Below are positions 27,951 through 37,782 of a stretch of DNA of 64,000 nucleotides, in pieces. The translations under genes were made by a program, and so were the position numbers. The number at the start of each line of letters is the position of its first letter. The stretch's first letter is position 1. This DNA comes from CAWBAT01 sp963810905 (lineage in GTDB: Bacteria; Acidobacteriota; Terriglobia; Versatilivoradales; Versatilivoraceae): NCBI GenBank assembly GCA_963810905.1, contig CAWEPG010000003.1, positions 248,001 to 312,000 of the forward strand. Reading direction: 5' to 3'. Below the pieces are notes generated by a model, which did not search any database, was not told the DNA's origin, and worked only from the letters and a program-made list of their open reading frames with translations.

Positions 27951-28893
27951 ATGAAGCTTACCCCCTGTATTGCCTGTGATTCTCTGGAGTTCATTAGTTT
28001 CCCCAACCATACAGCCAGCCATTCAGTTGATTCAATGTAAACGATGCGGGATTTCTTACACTTATCCGCGACCCAATCTTGCTGAACTCGAGAAACATTA
28101 TTCAGAAACATACTACGGCCCGGAAAATGTAAAGTTTCTGCATGTAGTTGAAAGTCTGGTTGGCTGGATCACAGGGAGACGCGCCCGAAGAATTCATGAA
28201 ATGGTTGGCCCTCATAGTCGGATTCTTGAGATCGGCTGCGGGAGAGGGCTGCTTCTCAAACAACTCGCCCAGTTAGGACATGAATGTCACGGCTCAGAGC
28301 GTTCAGAGTTAGCCGCCCAAAGAGCTCGGAAAACCGTTGGTTTGCGGATTTACACCACCCCACTGGAACAGAGTGGCTTGGAACCCCATTCTTTCGACTT
28401 GGTTATTTTGTGGCATGTGCTGGAACATTTGGAAGAGCCTGAGCAATGCTTGAGTCTCATAAATCGCATCCTAAGACCCGGAGGGCTATTACTTCTGGAA
28501 GTTCCAAATTACAGCAGCCTTCAATCCCAATTCTCAGGAAAACACTGGTTCCACCTGGATCTTGACCGGCACCTCTACCATTTCAGTAAAAAGGGCCTCA
28601 ATGAATTACTAAGCAAATCGCGATTCCAAGTTAGGGAGCAGCGCACTTATTCTTGGGAGCAGTGTCCATTTGGGGCATTACAGAGTTCCTTAAACCTTTT
28701 GGGGTTCCCGACGGAATTGCTTTATCGGCTGCTTAAAAGAGAAATTTCACTGCCGTGGCACCAAAAAGTTCTTCAATTCCTGATGGCTGGATTGTTGGTG
28801 GCGCCGGCAACAGGTTTTTCAATTGTGGAGGCTCTGCTGGGAAGAGGCGGGGTCCTTCGTATAGTAGCGCGCAGGCAGCCACAGATACAGTGA
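27951..28893 (+). CDS. class I SAM-dependent methyltransferase with N-terminal zinc motif (one frame break)
   Basis: The continuous frame begins at 27970, but ATG 27951 (six bases after the GT2 stop, with GAGAGA upstream) reads MKLTPCIACDSLEF and, after removal of one base at about 28000-28030, joins QCKRCGISYTYPRP. This restores the paired CxxC knuckles often found before this methyltransferase type. Motif I is ILEIGCGRGLLLKQL, followed by FDLVILWHVLEHL and ILRPGGLLLLEVPN. About 313 residues. Predicted to methylate a sugar or other small acceptor in the glycan pathway; substrate unknown. Confidence 0.85.
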
Positions 28894-29013
28894 TTTTGTC
28901 TCCCCAATGTCTCTGTCCATCAGATTTGAACTACGCTCCAGCGTTGATGAGGGAAAAGAAATATGGGGACGAATGGACCACAATTCAAAGTAGCAGTTTA
29001 GAGTCGAGTAACA

Positions 29014-30958
29014 ATGGACACCTGGCAGGACCCTTCTTTCCATGGCCTTACGTCCGCCGACAGAAACGGAATCTCTAGGAATTCGGCTCCGGAGGCTCTA
29101 TCTCATCTGACTGCGCCAGGCTACGCGGCAGATAAACTGAAGGCATGGCTTCCCCGTCAAAGAGATCAATACGGCGGGTTGGGCGTTATCCTTTTAGTTA
29201 CTTTTCTTCTATATCTTTTTTCCCTCCCAAAGGAATTCACTAATTGGGATGATCCCGAATACATTCTAAATAACCCGCTGATCCGCTCTCTAAGCCTTAC
29301 AAATCTGAACAGGATACTCACCGAGCCATATTTCGCGAACTATGCTCCGGTAACTCTTCTTTCTTACGCACTCGACTACCGATTCTTTGGGCTTAAGGCG
29401 GCTGGCTACCACATTCACAATGTCTTGCTTCACCTTGCCTGTATCGTGACCCTTTACTTTCTGCTCCTCAAATTGGGCATTTCAAAACGAGTGGTTTTAT
29501 TGAGTGCTCTGCTGTTTGCGGTTCATCCTGTAAACGTGGAGTCTGTCAGTTGGACATCCGAACGAAAAAACTTGCTGGCCACTTTCTTCTTTCTCCTTTC
29601 TTTTTATCAATACATTCGCTACCGCGAAATTGGCTCGAGGTCCTCATTATTTGGGTTCCCTCCTCTTCTTTCAGCTTTCGATTCTTTCTAAAGCAAGTAC
29701 GGTGGTAGGCCCTCTTGTCTTCCTTCTTTATGATTATTGTTTCCATGGAAAGAAGGTCAGGGAGCTCACTCTTTATGACAAGATCCCTTTTATTGCCTCA
29801 GCTGAAGTCATCACCTTCTTTTCCATCAACGCTGCGGGGGCAAGATCGGCTTTGCATTCGTACCATACCGGGGGTCCATTGCTCAGTTTATTTGCGGCTG
29901 GCGATTTATTCCGGCAATATTTCATGTTGATGTTTTGGCCCTCAGAGTTGTCGGCTCTGTATATTGCCCTGAAAGCCCCGTCTTTCCGGGATATCGGATA
30001 TTGGATCCCTCTTCTCTTATCACTGGCAATCACGGTTGTACTTCTATTGAAATCCAAAAAACTTCTGTTCTGGTGGGGCTTCTTCGTAATTTTCTTGATC
30101 CCGGTAATGAATATTGTCCCCTTACCGGTAATCATGGCTAACCGATATTTGTACATTCCGGAGATTGGAATCTGGATACTCCTATCATCATTTCTATTGT
30201 ATGTCTTTGATGCCCTGAACAAATGGAAGCTGATTAGAGGGACTTGCCTTGGAATCATGGGACTCTGGCTCGGAGTGCTTGTCTATAATACGGTTGATCA
30301 AGCAAAGTCGTGGAAGAACACCCCTGCCCTCTGGAATGATGTCATCGCAAAGAATTTCTATAATGAGGTCGCCCATTACAATTTGGGGCTTTATTATTAC
30401 TCCAAAAGATTGGTCAATCGTGCTGGCCTGGAATATAAGATTTCGTTGGCCATTAACCCAGCGTATCATCTCTCGTTAATCGGACTAGGTGGGTACTACA
30501 TTGAAAAAGGGGAGCTCGATAAAGCGATCGAGCGCCTTTATCGAGCAATTAACGTCAACCCGGATGCCGATACGGCTCTAAATAACCTCGGCTCCGTCTA
30601 TGTTCGTAAAGGGGATGCGCGTAGAGCCCTTTTCATGTTCTTCAGAGCCACTTATGTTAATCCCATGAACATTGGCTCCCAGGACAATATCGCTGTGCTT
30701 TATCTTCGGATGGGTGAATATGACGCCGCCATGGAAGTAGCTCAGAACATGATTCGAAAATTTCCCGACCTACCAGACGGGTACTTTCGAACGGGCTTCT
30801 GCCATGAGGCGAAGGGCCAATACAATGAAGCTCTGATGGCTTGGGAAGAGGCCAAAAAGCGGGCCAGGCCAGGGGATGAGATGGTGAAGCAGATCGAGGC
30901 CGTTTCAGCGGCAGTTCGCGAGAAAATGGCAACCCAGCAGGTCCAGGTTGCAAACTAA
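29014..30958 (+). CDS. TMTC-like membrane glycosyltransferase with TPR repeats (one frame break)
   Basis: About 647 residues. After a polar N-terminus, the first GT-C segment has FTNWDDPEYILNNP, YHIHNVLLHL and FAVHPVNVESVSWTSERKN, a pattern matching the TMTC/DUF1736 group of O-mannosyltransferase-like proteins. About ten membrane helices follow, then four or five TPR units from ~470 (e.g. AHYNLGLYYYSKRL, ALNNLGSVYVRKGDARRAL). One extra base at about 29625-29650 separates the two frames. The Asp pair in WDDP is the expected catalytic region. The family usually transfers sugar from a polyprenyl carrier to protein; here the acceptor is unknown. Confidence 0.8.
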
Positions 30959-31039
30959 GGAACGATCCCGACGACAATCTGGCACAATTCTAAACCCATT
31001 GAAAGCCCCCAGAGACATCGATTCGAGAGGTAGAATCTC

Positions 31040-33086
31040 ATGCCCAGCCACTCCCACCCACCCTTCTCTGGAGCGAAGCCGGTAGAAGGCCAGTTGGGTC
31101 AGGAAGGGATACCATTCAGTCCGGGGCAGAGATCAATTGATTTTGAAGTTTCAAGAAAAAGGATGCAGTCCTGGATTTTTGTGCTGCTCCTCTTTGCTCT
31201 TTCGGCAAACCTCTTTTATCCCGGTGAAATCTTTTTTCAGTCCAAATATCTGCTGATCAGTGTTGCTTTGCTGGCAGCGCTTTTAGCCTGCATTTGCGAA
31301 CTCCGATCCCCCACAGATGATGAAATTGAGAAGCATCTCCTGATTTCCTTTTTGCCGTTCTTGGCTATTCTTCCTTCCTTCTATTCGACTATTAATGCTC
31401 ACCGTTCTTTAGAACTGTTTGTTTTGTTTTTCGGCTTTGCTTGTCTTGTTTTTTATCTGAACGTGGCCATTCCGTCACATGCTGAGATATTGCGGGCCAT
31501 CATCTTCTTGTGTCTCGTTGCATTCGTGGTCAATTTATATTGCGTCTATCAATACTTTATTGGCTTATCCAAACTCAAAAGTTTATTGGCTCATACCGAG
31601 TCAATGGACCCAGGTTTCAAGTCTGCGCTATTGACTCGTGTTTCATCCGGGCGAGTCTTCGGAAACTTTGCCCTTCCCAATTCCCTGGCGGGATTTGTCT
31701 GTATGATGCTACCTCTTCAATTGTTTCTCGCATACTCAGCCTGTTTATCATCCAACCCAATCTGTGCTGCGGAATGGCGGAATTCAGAAGTCCTCTTGAA
31801 GATAATTTCTCAAAACCCATTCATTCGCTTTGCCCTAATACTTCAAGTGGCATTAGGCTTAGTGGTTTTGATCCTGACCCAATCATTCGGAGGGTGGCTT
31901 TGTCTCCTTGTCTCTGTTTCGTTCCTAAGCAGTTACTGGATAAAAAAAAAGAAAATGTCCCTTCGCTCAGTGCTTCTCCCGTTGATCTTTATTGCATTGG
32001 CGATTGGCGCTTGGATCTTCTGGGTCTCAAAGCGTCGTGGATTCGGTTTGCTGAACTTCTCTATTTATGAAAACCCCATTACACTCCGGTGCCTCAATTT
32101 TAAGGTGGCGCTGTTGATATTTCGTGATTTCCCCTGGAGCGGGGTAGGTCTTGGGAATTACGGGACGATCAATCCTGTTTATCAACAATCGGTTGTGAAC
32201 GTCACGCAATACACTCACAACACCTTTCTCCAACTTCTTTCAGAATGTGGGATCCCTTTTTTGATGTTTAGCCTCTTGGTGGCAGTCCTTCTGGTCCGAG
32301 GCTGGCTTCGCTTGGGGCCGGCGAAACAATCAGATCCTGAACAGCCTGGCTTGTTGCAAATCAGTCTGCTTGTTTCACTCTCGGCTTGGTTGGTTCATAA
32401 TCTAATTGATATCAATCTATACTTCCCTTCCCTCGGCGGTCTCGGCATTTTTCTCTTAGCCCTGTATCTTTTGCAGGCCCGGCCATACACAAGAATCAAT
32501 GCTGGGCATTCAAGATTCCCTTCTGTTCTCCAACGAGCCTTTCTCCTCGCCTTGCTTGTCTCAGTTACTATCCTGGGTATCTATACTGTCAAAAGCTATT
32601 ACGCGCAGACACTCGCAACGCGGGCAATCGAATACGCAGAGGCTAGGGATTTTCCGGAAGCCAAAGCTTGGTTGGAACGGGCAATGCGCATTCAGAAGAG
32701 AGACGCCAGTCTCGTCTTTCTTTACTCGAACCTCATACTCAGGAACAGCTTCGACAAAGGTAACTTGAATCAAGCGACATTGCTCGATTTGGAGAAGAAC
32801 TACCGGAGAGCAACTGAATTAGATCCCTATAATTCGGAATATCATTTTCAACTCAGCAGGATCTTGACGGCACTGGGGGAAGACGAACCATCCATTGTCG
32901 AGAAGCGGCGGGCTCAGGCATTGTCTCCAGCAGAGCCAAGATATCAGCATTGAACTCACCGTCCTGCCCAATGAAAGCAACAAAAAACTGCAGTTAACGA
33001 TTGACAAAATTCGTCAGGCCGGTGATTTTGTTCCAAAAGTCGTTCAGGTGCCTTCACAATTAGAGCCAATCTCATCATTAGCTTAA
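31040..33086 (+). CDS. O-antigen ligase/polymerase-like (Wzy_C) protein with TPR tail (one frame break)
   Basis: About 681 residues. Roughly 12 membrane helices occupy residues 45-520; the periplasmic loop and FPWSGVGLGNYGTI / QYTHNTFLQLLSECGI motif (~365-400) is the Wzy_C signature with the conserved His. The C-terminal part is TPR-like (EARDFPEAKAWLERAMRI, LDPYNSEYHFQLSRIL). The frame as read stops at 32953; one extra base at about 32942-32947 hides a further 45 residues (IELTVLPNESNKK to SSLA) ending at TAA 33084-33086. Could be O-antigen ligase, a polymerase, or a pilin oligosaccharyltransferase, since pilin genes follow directly. Confidence 0.83.
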
Positions 33087-33126
33087 GTCTATTAAAATAA
33101 ATAGATTACCTTAGACTTAAGATTTT
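33082..33126 (+). terminator. probable terminator after the Wzy_C gene
   Basis: CTTAAGTCTA (33082-33091) pairs perfectly with TAGACTTAAG (33112-33121) and is followed by ATTTTT. The 20-base loop is long and can itself form a small AT stem. The left arm overlaps the stop codon. AT-rich but plausible. Confidence 0.55.
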
Positions 33127-33157
33127 TCTGGCGATCAATCAAAGAAAAAATTGAAAT

Positions 33158-33173
33158 CGGCATTCCATCTGCC
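33158..33173 (+). promoter_or_regulatory. candidate sigma-54 promoter before the pilin genes
   Basis: CGGCATTCCATCTGCC has GG at 33159-33160 and GC at 33171-33172 with exactly ten bases between, close to the consensus TGGCAC-N5-TTGCA. It ends about 30 bases before ATG 33204 of the first prepilin gene. Sigma-54 promoters are common at major pilin genes in Geobacter, Myxococcus and Pseudomonas. Match by eye only. Confidence 0.4.
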
Positions 33174-33203
33174 TAATGGTCCATTGAAGCGGGGACGATA
33201 AAA

Positions 33204-33731
33204 ATGTTTGGCTTAGTAACATCGAAACCAAATCAAGTAAAGGGATTAAACAAGATGAATGCCATTCAACCCATCCAGAAAGTCGGGCACTCAAGTAAGT
33301 CTCGAGGATTTTCCTTGATCGAACTGTTGATCGCGATGGGCTTGATGCTCATTATGGCAGCTATCGCCGTCCCGAATTATCTGGCTGCGCTCTCAAGAGC
33401 AAATGAAGCCTCGGCATCGTCGTCGGTGAGAGCCGTCATCAGCGCGGAAAATCTCTACAGAAATACTTACGGGATTTTCACAAACCTTCAGGATCTGGGC
33501 AGTGATTATTTGACTGACAATCGCTTAGCAGCTGGAAGCAAGAGCGGTTACAGATTCAATGCAACTCCAGGTTCCGGCACTTCCGCTGGACTGCAATTCA
33601 CGATTGATGGAACGCCGGCCTTATCGATAGGTCCTTCAGCCACCGGGTTTAGGCATTACTACTCGGATGAATCTGCAGTTATTCGCTTTAATTTGACAGG
33701 GGCTGCGGACTCATCGAGCCCGCCGATTTAG
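33204..33731 (+). CDS. type IV prepilin-like protein
   Basis: 175 residues from ATG 33204, or 158 from ATG 33255. The class III signal is SRG|FSLIELLIAMGLM with Glu at +5 of the mature chain, followed by a hydrophobic helix and NYLAALSRANEA. The globular part has YRNTYGIFTNLQDLG and a Ser/Thr-rich end (TGAADSSSPPI). It resembles the two following pilins in its layout (ENLYRNT versus ELLYRST) but differs widely in sequence. It would be processed by PilD and placed in a pilus or pseudopilus. The leader peptide is unusually long whichever start is used. Confidence 0.85.
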   Translation: MFGLVTSKPNQVKGLNKMNAIQPIQKVGHSSKSRGFSLIELLIAMGLMLIMAAIAVPNYLAALSRANEASASSSVRAVISAENLYRNTYGIFTNLQDLGSDYLTDNRLAAGSKSGYRFNATPGSGTSAGLQFTIDGTPALSIGPSATGFRHYYSDESAVIRFNLTGAADSSSPPI

Positions 33732-33794
33732 CAGAACTATTTCTTGCGCATCGTGTCCCATTCCAATAACCCAATAAAAAAAGGAGATTTAGAA

Positions 33795-34247
33795 ATGAAG
33801 AATAGGAAGAACAATAACAAGGGGTTTTCGTTGATCGAGTTGTTAATCGTTGTGGCGATCATTTTGATCATTGCCGCTATCGCTATCCCGAACCTGTTGA
33901 GGGCCAGACGCTCGGCCAACGAAGGATCGGCTACGGCTTCCATGCGTACTCTTGGAAGTGGAGAGTTGCTCTATCGTTCCACCAATGGCAACTTCACTAA
34001 CCTGGCCGGTCTTTCCGGCGACAGCATTATCGATAACGTGCTGGGAAGTGGAACCAAGAGTGGCTATGTTTTCGCTGCGACTCCAGGGACTTCCACCGAC
34101 TTGCAGTTCACATCGACCGGAACTCCGTCAGTATCGACCGGCGCCACGCAAACCGGTGCCCGCCAGTTCTTTGTCGACGAAACCCAGGTTGTCCGTTTTG
34201 CCATCGGGGCAGCAGCTACTTCATCCTCAGGAGCGATTGGGAACTAA
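33795..34247 (+). CDS. type IV pilin, PilA-like (copy 1)
   Basis: 150 residues from ATG 33795, with AAGGAG eight bases upstream. Short leader MKNRKNNNKG, then FSLIELLIVVAIILIIAAIAIPNLLRARRSANE, the classic type IVa N-terminal helix with Glu5. The C-terminal domain has TNGNFTNLAGL and GTKSGYVFAATPGTS, and ends ATSSSGAIGN. The arrangement looks like a major pilin. A terminator follows directly, so the gene may be strongly expressed. From the signal peptidase site on it is almost identical to the gene at 34507. Confidence 0.92.
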   Translation: MKNRKNNNKGFSLIELLIVVAIILIIAAIAIPNLLRARRSANEGSATASMRTLGSGELLYRSTNGNFTNLAGLSGDSIIDNVLGSGTKSGYVFAATPGTSTDLQFTSTGTPSVSTGATQTGARQFFVDETQVVRFAIGAAATSSSGAIGN

Positions 34248-34278
34248 TTTTAATCTTTTTGCCAGCGCCTGATCGTTG

Positions 34279-34312
34279 CGGGTGGGAGTCTTCTCCCACC
34301 CGTTCTCTTTTT
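34279..34312 (+). terminator. Rho-independent terminator after pilin copy 1
   Basis: CGGGTGGGAG (34279-34288) pairs with CTCCCACCCG (34293-34302) around a TCTT loop, followed by TTCTCTTTTT. A strong hairpin 32 bases after the pilin stop. Confidence 0.9.
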
Positions 34313-34506
34313 CTCTTCAAATCTGATTCCGTGTTCATCGGGCCCGGCAAAATGAAACTTTTCCCAATGATAGGGGGAAGAGTACAATGGTATGAATTAA
34401 TGAGGGCTCACGCTGTCATTCATGCCATACAATAGGCGGGGGGAGACTGGAAAGGACGTTTAAATTGCAAGCCTGTCAATAAACTTACGCGATAGGGAGG
34501 AATAGA

Positions 34507-34958
34507 ATGCAAGCAACAAAAAATAGTAAAGGATTTTCATTAATTGAGTTGTTGATTGTTGTGGCGATCATTTTGATCATTGCCGCTATTGCTATCCCGA
34601 ACCTGTTGAGGGCCAGACGCTCGGCCAACGAAGGATCGGCTACGGCTTCCATGCGTACTCTTGGGTAGTGGAGAGTTGCTCTATCGTTCCACCAATGGCA
34701 ACTTCACTAACCTGGCCGGTCTTTCCGGCGACAGCATTATTGATAACGTGCTGGGAAGTGGAACCAAGAGTGGCTATGTTTTCGCTGCGACTCCGGGGAC
34801 TTCCACCGACTTACAGTTCACAGTCGACCGGGACTCCGTCAGTATCGACCGGCGCAACGCAAACCGGCGCCCGCCAGTTCTTTGTCGACGAGACCCAGGT
34901 TGTTCGCTTTGCCATTGGGGCAGCCGCGGATTCAACGTCAGGAGCCATCGGCAACTAG
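34507..34958 (+). pseudogene. type IV pilin, PilA-like (copy 2, two frame breaks)
   Basis: Tandem copy of the pilin at 33795. It has its own promoter-side region, a strong GGGAGG site and a different leader, MQATKNSKG, before FSLIELLIVV. From there the DNA is nearly identical to copy 1, apart from a few mostly silent changes and ADSTSGAIGN at the end. Two extra bases break it: one at 34665-34666 (creating an immediate TAG after TLG) and a G at 34823. Without them it is 149 residues. Either it is intact and mis-sequenced, as for many genes here, or it is a silent copy. Copy 1 lacks both changes. Confidence 0.8.
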
Positions 34959-35164
34959 ATGTATGAGGGGGAGCTGGATAGGATTAAACTCTTATTCAGC
35001 TCCTGGCTTCATGAGGCTTGATAGTTGACTCACCCCCGCCCAGACGAATACTATGTCACTGTCACCGGGATAAGAACTCGCGCAACTTTTTGATTCCGCT
35101 CCATTATCGTTGAGCTGACGATATCGCTAGATCTTCAATCTCTTCAAGTTCTTGGGGTTGCTTC

Positions 35165-36134
35165 ATGCAGGTTGTCGTCTCAATTAAGGGGCTAAGCAAA
35201 ACATACACCGCGGGCTTCTGGAAGACAAAACGGGTTGTCGCCCTTGAAAATCTAACTTTACAAGTCCATGAGAACGAGGTTTTTGGCTATCTTGGACCCA
35301 ATGGAGCCGGCAAATCAACGACACTGAAATTATTGATGTCGTTAATCTTTCCCACATCAGGCACAGCCGAAATTCTTGGCAAGTCTGTCTCCGAAGTTTC
35401 CACACGTCAGCTCATTGGCTACCTTCCCGAAAATCCCTTTTTTTATGAGTATTTGACTGCCGAGGAATTTCTCTCTTTCTATGCGGGTCTCCTGGGGTTT
35501 TCAGCAAGAGAAACTAAAGAGCGTGTCTCATACTACTTGAAGCTGACGGATACTTTCCATTCCCGCAAGCTCCAACTTCGAAAATTTTCGAAAGGGATGA
35601 TCCAACGTATTGGAATCGCGCAGGCATTGATCAACGACCCAAAGGTCATCTTCCTGGACGAACCCATGTCAGGACTCGATCCTTTGGGGAGACGAGAAGT
35701 TAGGGATCTCATTCTCAAGCTAAAAAGCGAGAAGAAAACCGTTTTCTTTTCCACTCATATCTTAAATGACGTTGAAACACTTTGTGACCGCGTTGCCGTG
35801 TTGAGCCGGGGGCAACTCATCGGTTCAGGAAGACTGTCCGACCTCATTTCCAAAGAAGTAAAATATATTGAAATCTTAATTTCTGGAATGAGTTATGAGT
35901 TGGCTCGCAGTCTTTTCGATCCGTCCGCCTCGATCACCGAGAGTGGCTCAATCCTTCGTTTGGAAGTCAACCCCGACACAAAACTCAGTGACATCGTGAG
36001 TCCAGTTGAGCAGGCCAGGGAAAGGTCATTTCCATTAACCCGTCCGTCAAACAATGGAGGATTACTTCTTTACCGTTGTGGGCAAAGGCAAACCGAGGAA
36101 AGTACCAGATGCCACTCTGAAGTCCGATCAATGA
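35165..36134 (+). CDS. ABC transporter ATP-binding protein (two frame breaks near the end)
   Basis: About 323 residues. Walker A GPNGAGKST, Q-loop region, signature FSKGMIQRIG, Walker B VIFLDEPMSGLDP and H-loop FFSTHIL are intact. The frame as read runs to 36148 with a nonsensical end. Restoring one base at about 36018-36025 and one at about 36040-36044 gives VISINPVRQTMEDYFFTVVGKGK, the usual end of NatA/DrrA-type ATPases, stopping at TGA 36132-36134, 21 bases before the permease. It powers the adjacent ABC-2 permease. Confidence 0.9.
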
Positions 36135-36155
36135 TTGAGGCTCTGTGATTGAAAG

Positions 36156-36929
36156 ATGAAGATTGCTTTAATCTCCAAGAACACATTCAAAGAGTGCTTA
36201 CGTGACAAAGTCCTTTATAACCTCGTCATCTTCGCCGTCCTGATCATCGCCAGTTCTCTCATCTTAAGCTCAATCACAATTGGCGATGTCAAACAGATTA
36301 TTATCAATCTGGGACTGAGCACCCTTTCCATATTTGGAACTTTAATTTCGATTTTCATTGGCATTCAGCTGGTTCACAAAGAAATAGATAAGAAGACAAT
36401 CTATAGTCTTCTGGCTAAGCCGGTAGCCCGCTACGAATTCATCCTGGGGAAATACCTTGGATTGGTATACACCTTGGCCGTCAATGTCTCGGTAATGATC
36501 TTTGGCATTTACGCCTCCATATTTTATTTGAGACATTCTTTTCAGATGGGAGACATCCAGATCCTATTTGCCGGGGCCTTGATCTTGATCGAGCTGATGG
36601 TAGTCGTCGCCATTGCTTTATGCTTTTCTACCTTCTCGACCCCAGCACTCTCAGCACTATTTACCTTTTTTCTATTCGTCATCGGCCATTTCAATGCGGA
36701 CATCCATGCCTATGGGTTGGCGAGTGGCTCATTTTCAGTCAAAGTTATTTCCTCGGCCTTATATTACTTGCTGCCGAATTTTGAGAATTTTGATGTGATC
36801 TCGTCAACTGCGCATGGCGATTTCATGGCATCCCATTTGTATCTGGAAACGGTTTTCTATGGGTTGATTTATTCTTTGGCCGTGGTCCTGATTTCCATCC
36901 TCATCTTTGAACGCAGAAATTTTAAATGA
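36156..36929 (+). CDS. ABC-2 type permease
   Basis: 257 residues, about six membrane helices. Starts KIALISKNTFKECLRDKVLYN, then shows GIQLVHKEIDKKTIYSLLAKPVARYEFILGKYLG in two stretches, typical of the coupling region of ABC-2 permeases. Inner-membrane partner of the preceding ATPase. The TGA overlaps the next ATG (ATGA), so the three genes form one unit. The substrate is unknown; the position next to pilins recalls the PilG-PilH-PilI exporter group of Myxococcus, a comparison by context only. Confidence 0.9.
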   Translation: MKIALISKNTFKECLRDKVLYNLVIFAVLIIASSLILSSITIGDVKQIIINLGLSTLSIFGTLISIFIGIQLVHKEIDKKTIYSLLAKPVARYEFILGKYLGLVYTLAVNVSVMIFGIYASIFYLRHSFQMGDIQILFAGALILIELMVVVAIALCFSTFSTPALSALFTFFLFVIGHFNADIHAYGLASGSFSVKVISSALYYLLPNFENFDVISSTAHGDFMASHLYLETVFYGLIYSLAVVLISILIFERRNFK

Positions 36930-37782
36930 AGCTCATCGCCCTGCTGCTGCTCATCGTTGCCTGCCTGGGAATCTATTGGTTACAGTCGGCTATAGACCGG
37001 AAATGGGATTAATTCATCGTCCTGAAGAAGCCCTCTATTTGCCTTCAGGAAAAGCGCTCAAGGCTCTTTCTCTGGGACATTACGGCTTGATTGCCGACAT
37101 CTACTGGATGAGGGCGGTTCAGTATTATGGGGGGAAGCGTCTCCAGGATGCAAAACAGTTCGAGTTGTTGGAGCCCTTAATCGATATTGCGACAACCCTC
37201 GATCCTCAATTACTCCACGCTTATCGTTTCGGATCCATTTTCCTGTCTGAAAAATCACCCATTGGAGCACAGCAGCCAGAAAAAGCGGTCAGTCTGCTTG
37301 AAAAGGGGATTCGGTACAATCCAAATGAGTGGCAACTCTACAGGGATTTGGGATTTGTATACTACTGGTACTTGGAAGACTACAAGAAGGCGGCAGAATG
37401 GTTTCTTGAAGGAAGCAAAAATCCCAAATCTGCCAAGTGGATGAAGACATTTGCTGCTGAACTTCTCGCCAAAGGGAATAGCCGGGAAACCGCGAAATTC
37501 CTCTGGCAGGAGGTTTACGACACTTCTGAGAGTGGACCAATCAAAAAAAATGCGAAGGAAAATCTACTGAGATTGCAGGCCCTCGATGACATCGATATCC
37601 TGAAAAGCGTGGTCAGCAAAGTCGAGGCAAAGACAGGAAGAAAAGTGTTATCTATGCAAGAATTAATCCAGTTGGGGCTTTTCAAGCAGCTGCCACTCGA
37701 TCCCAAAGGCTTTCCTTATGTTTTGAATCCAGAGACTGGGGAAATCGGGCTCTCGTCAGAAAGCACCGTAAAGCGGTACTAG
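36926..37782 (+). CDS. membrane-anchored TPR-like protein (one frame break)
   Basis: ATG 36926 overlaps the permease stop and reads MKLIALLLLIVACLGIYWLQ, a signal anchor, before a missing base near 36998-37006 throws it out of frame. The other frame continues GLIHRPEEALYLPSGKALKALSLGHYGLIADIYWMRAVQYYG to TAG 37780-37782, about 285 residues in total. TPR-like helices include VSLLEKGIRYNPNEWQLYRDLGFVYYW. It probably faces the periplasm and works with the ABC pair. Its stop shares CTAG with the stop of the convergent GT39-like gene. Confidence 0.82.

Noticed and set aside
34434..34506. Second sigma-54 element before pilin copy 2
   Set aside because: GG and GC dinucleotides near AAATTGCAA are 11 bases apart instead of 10; too weak given possible indels.
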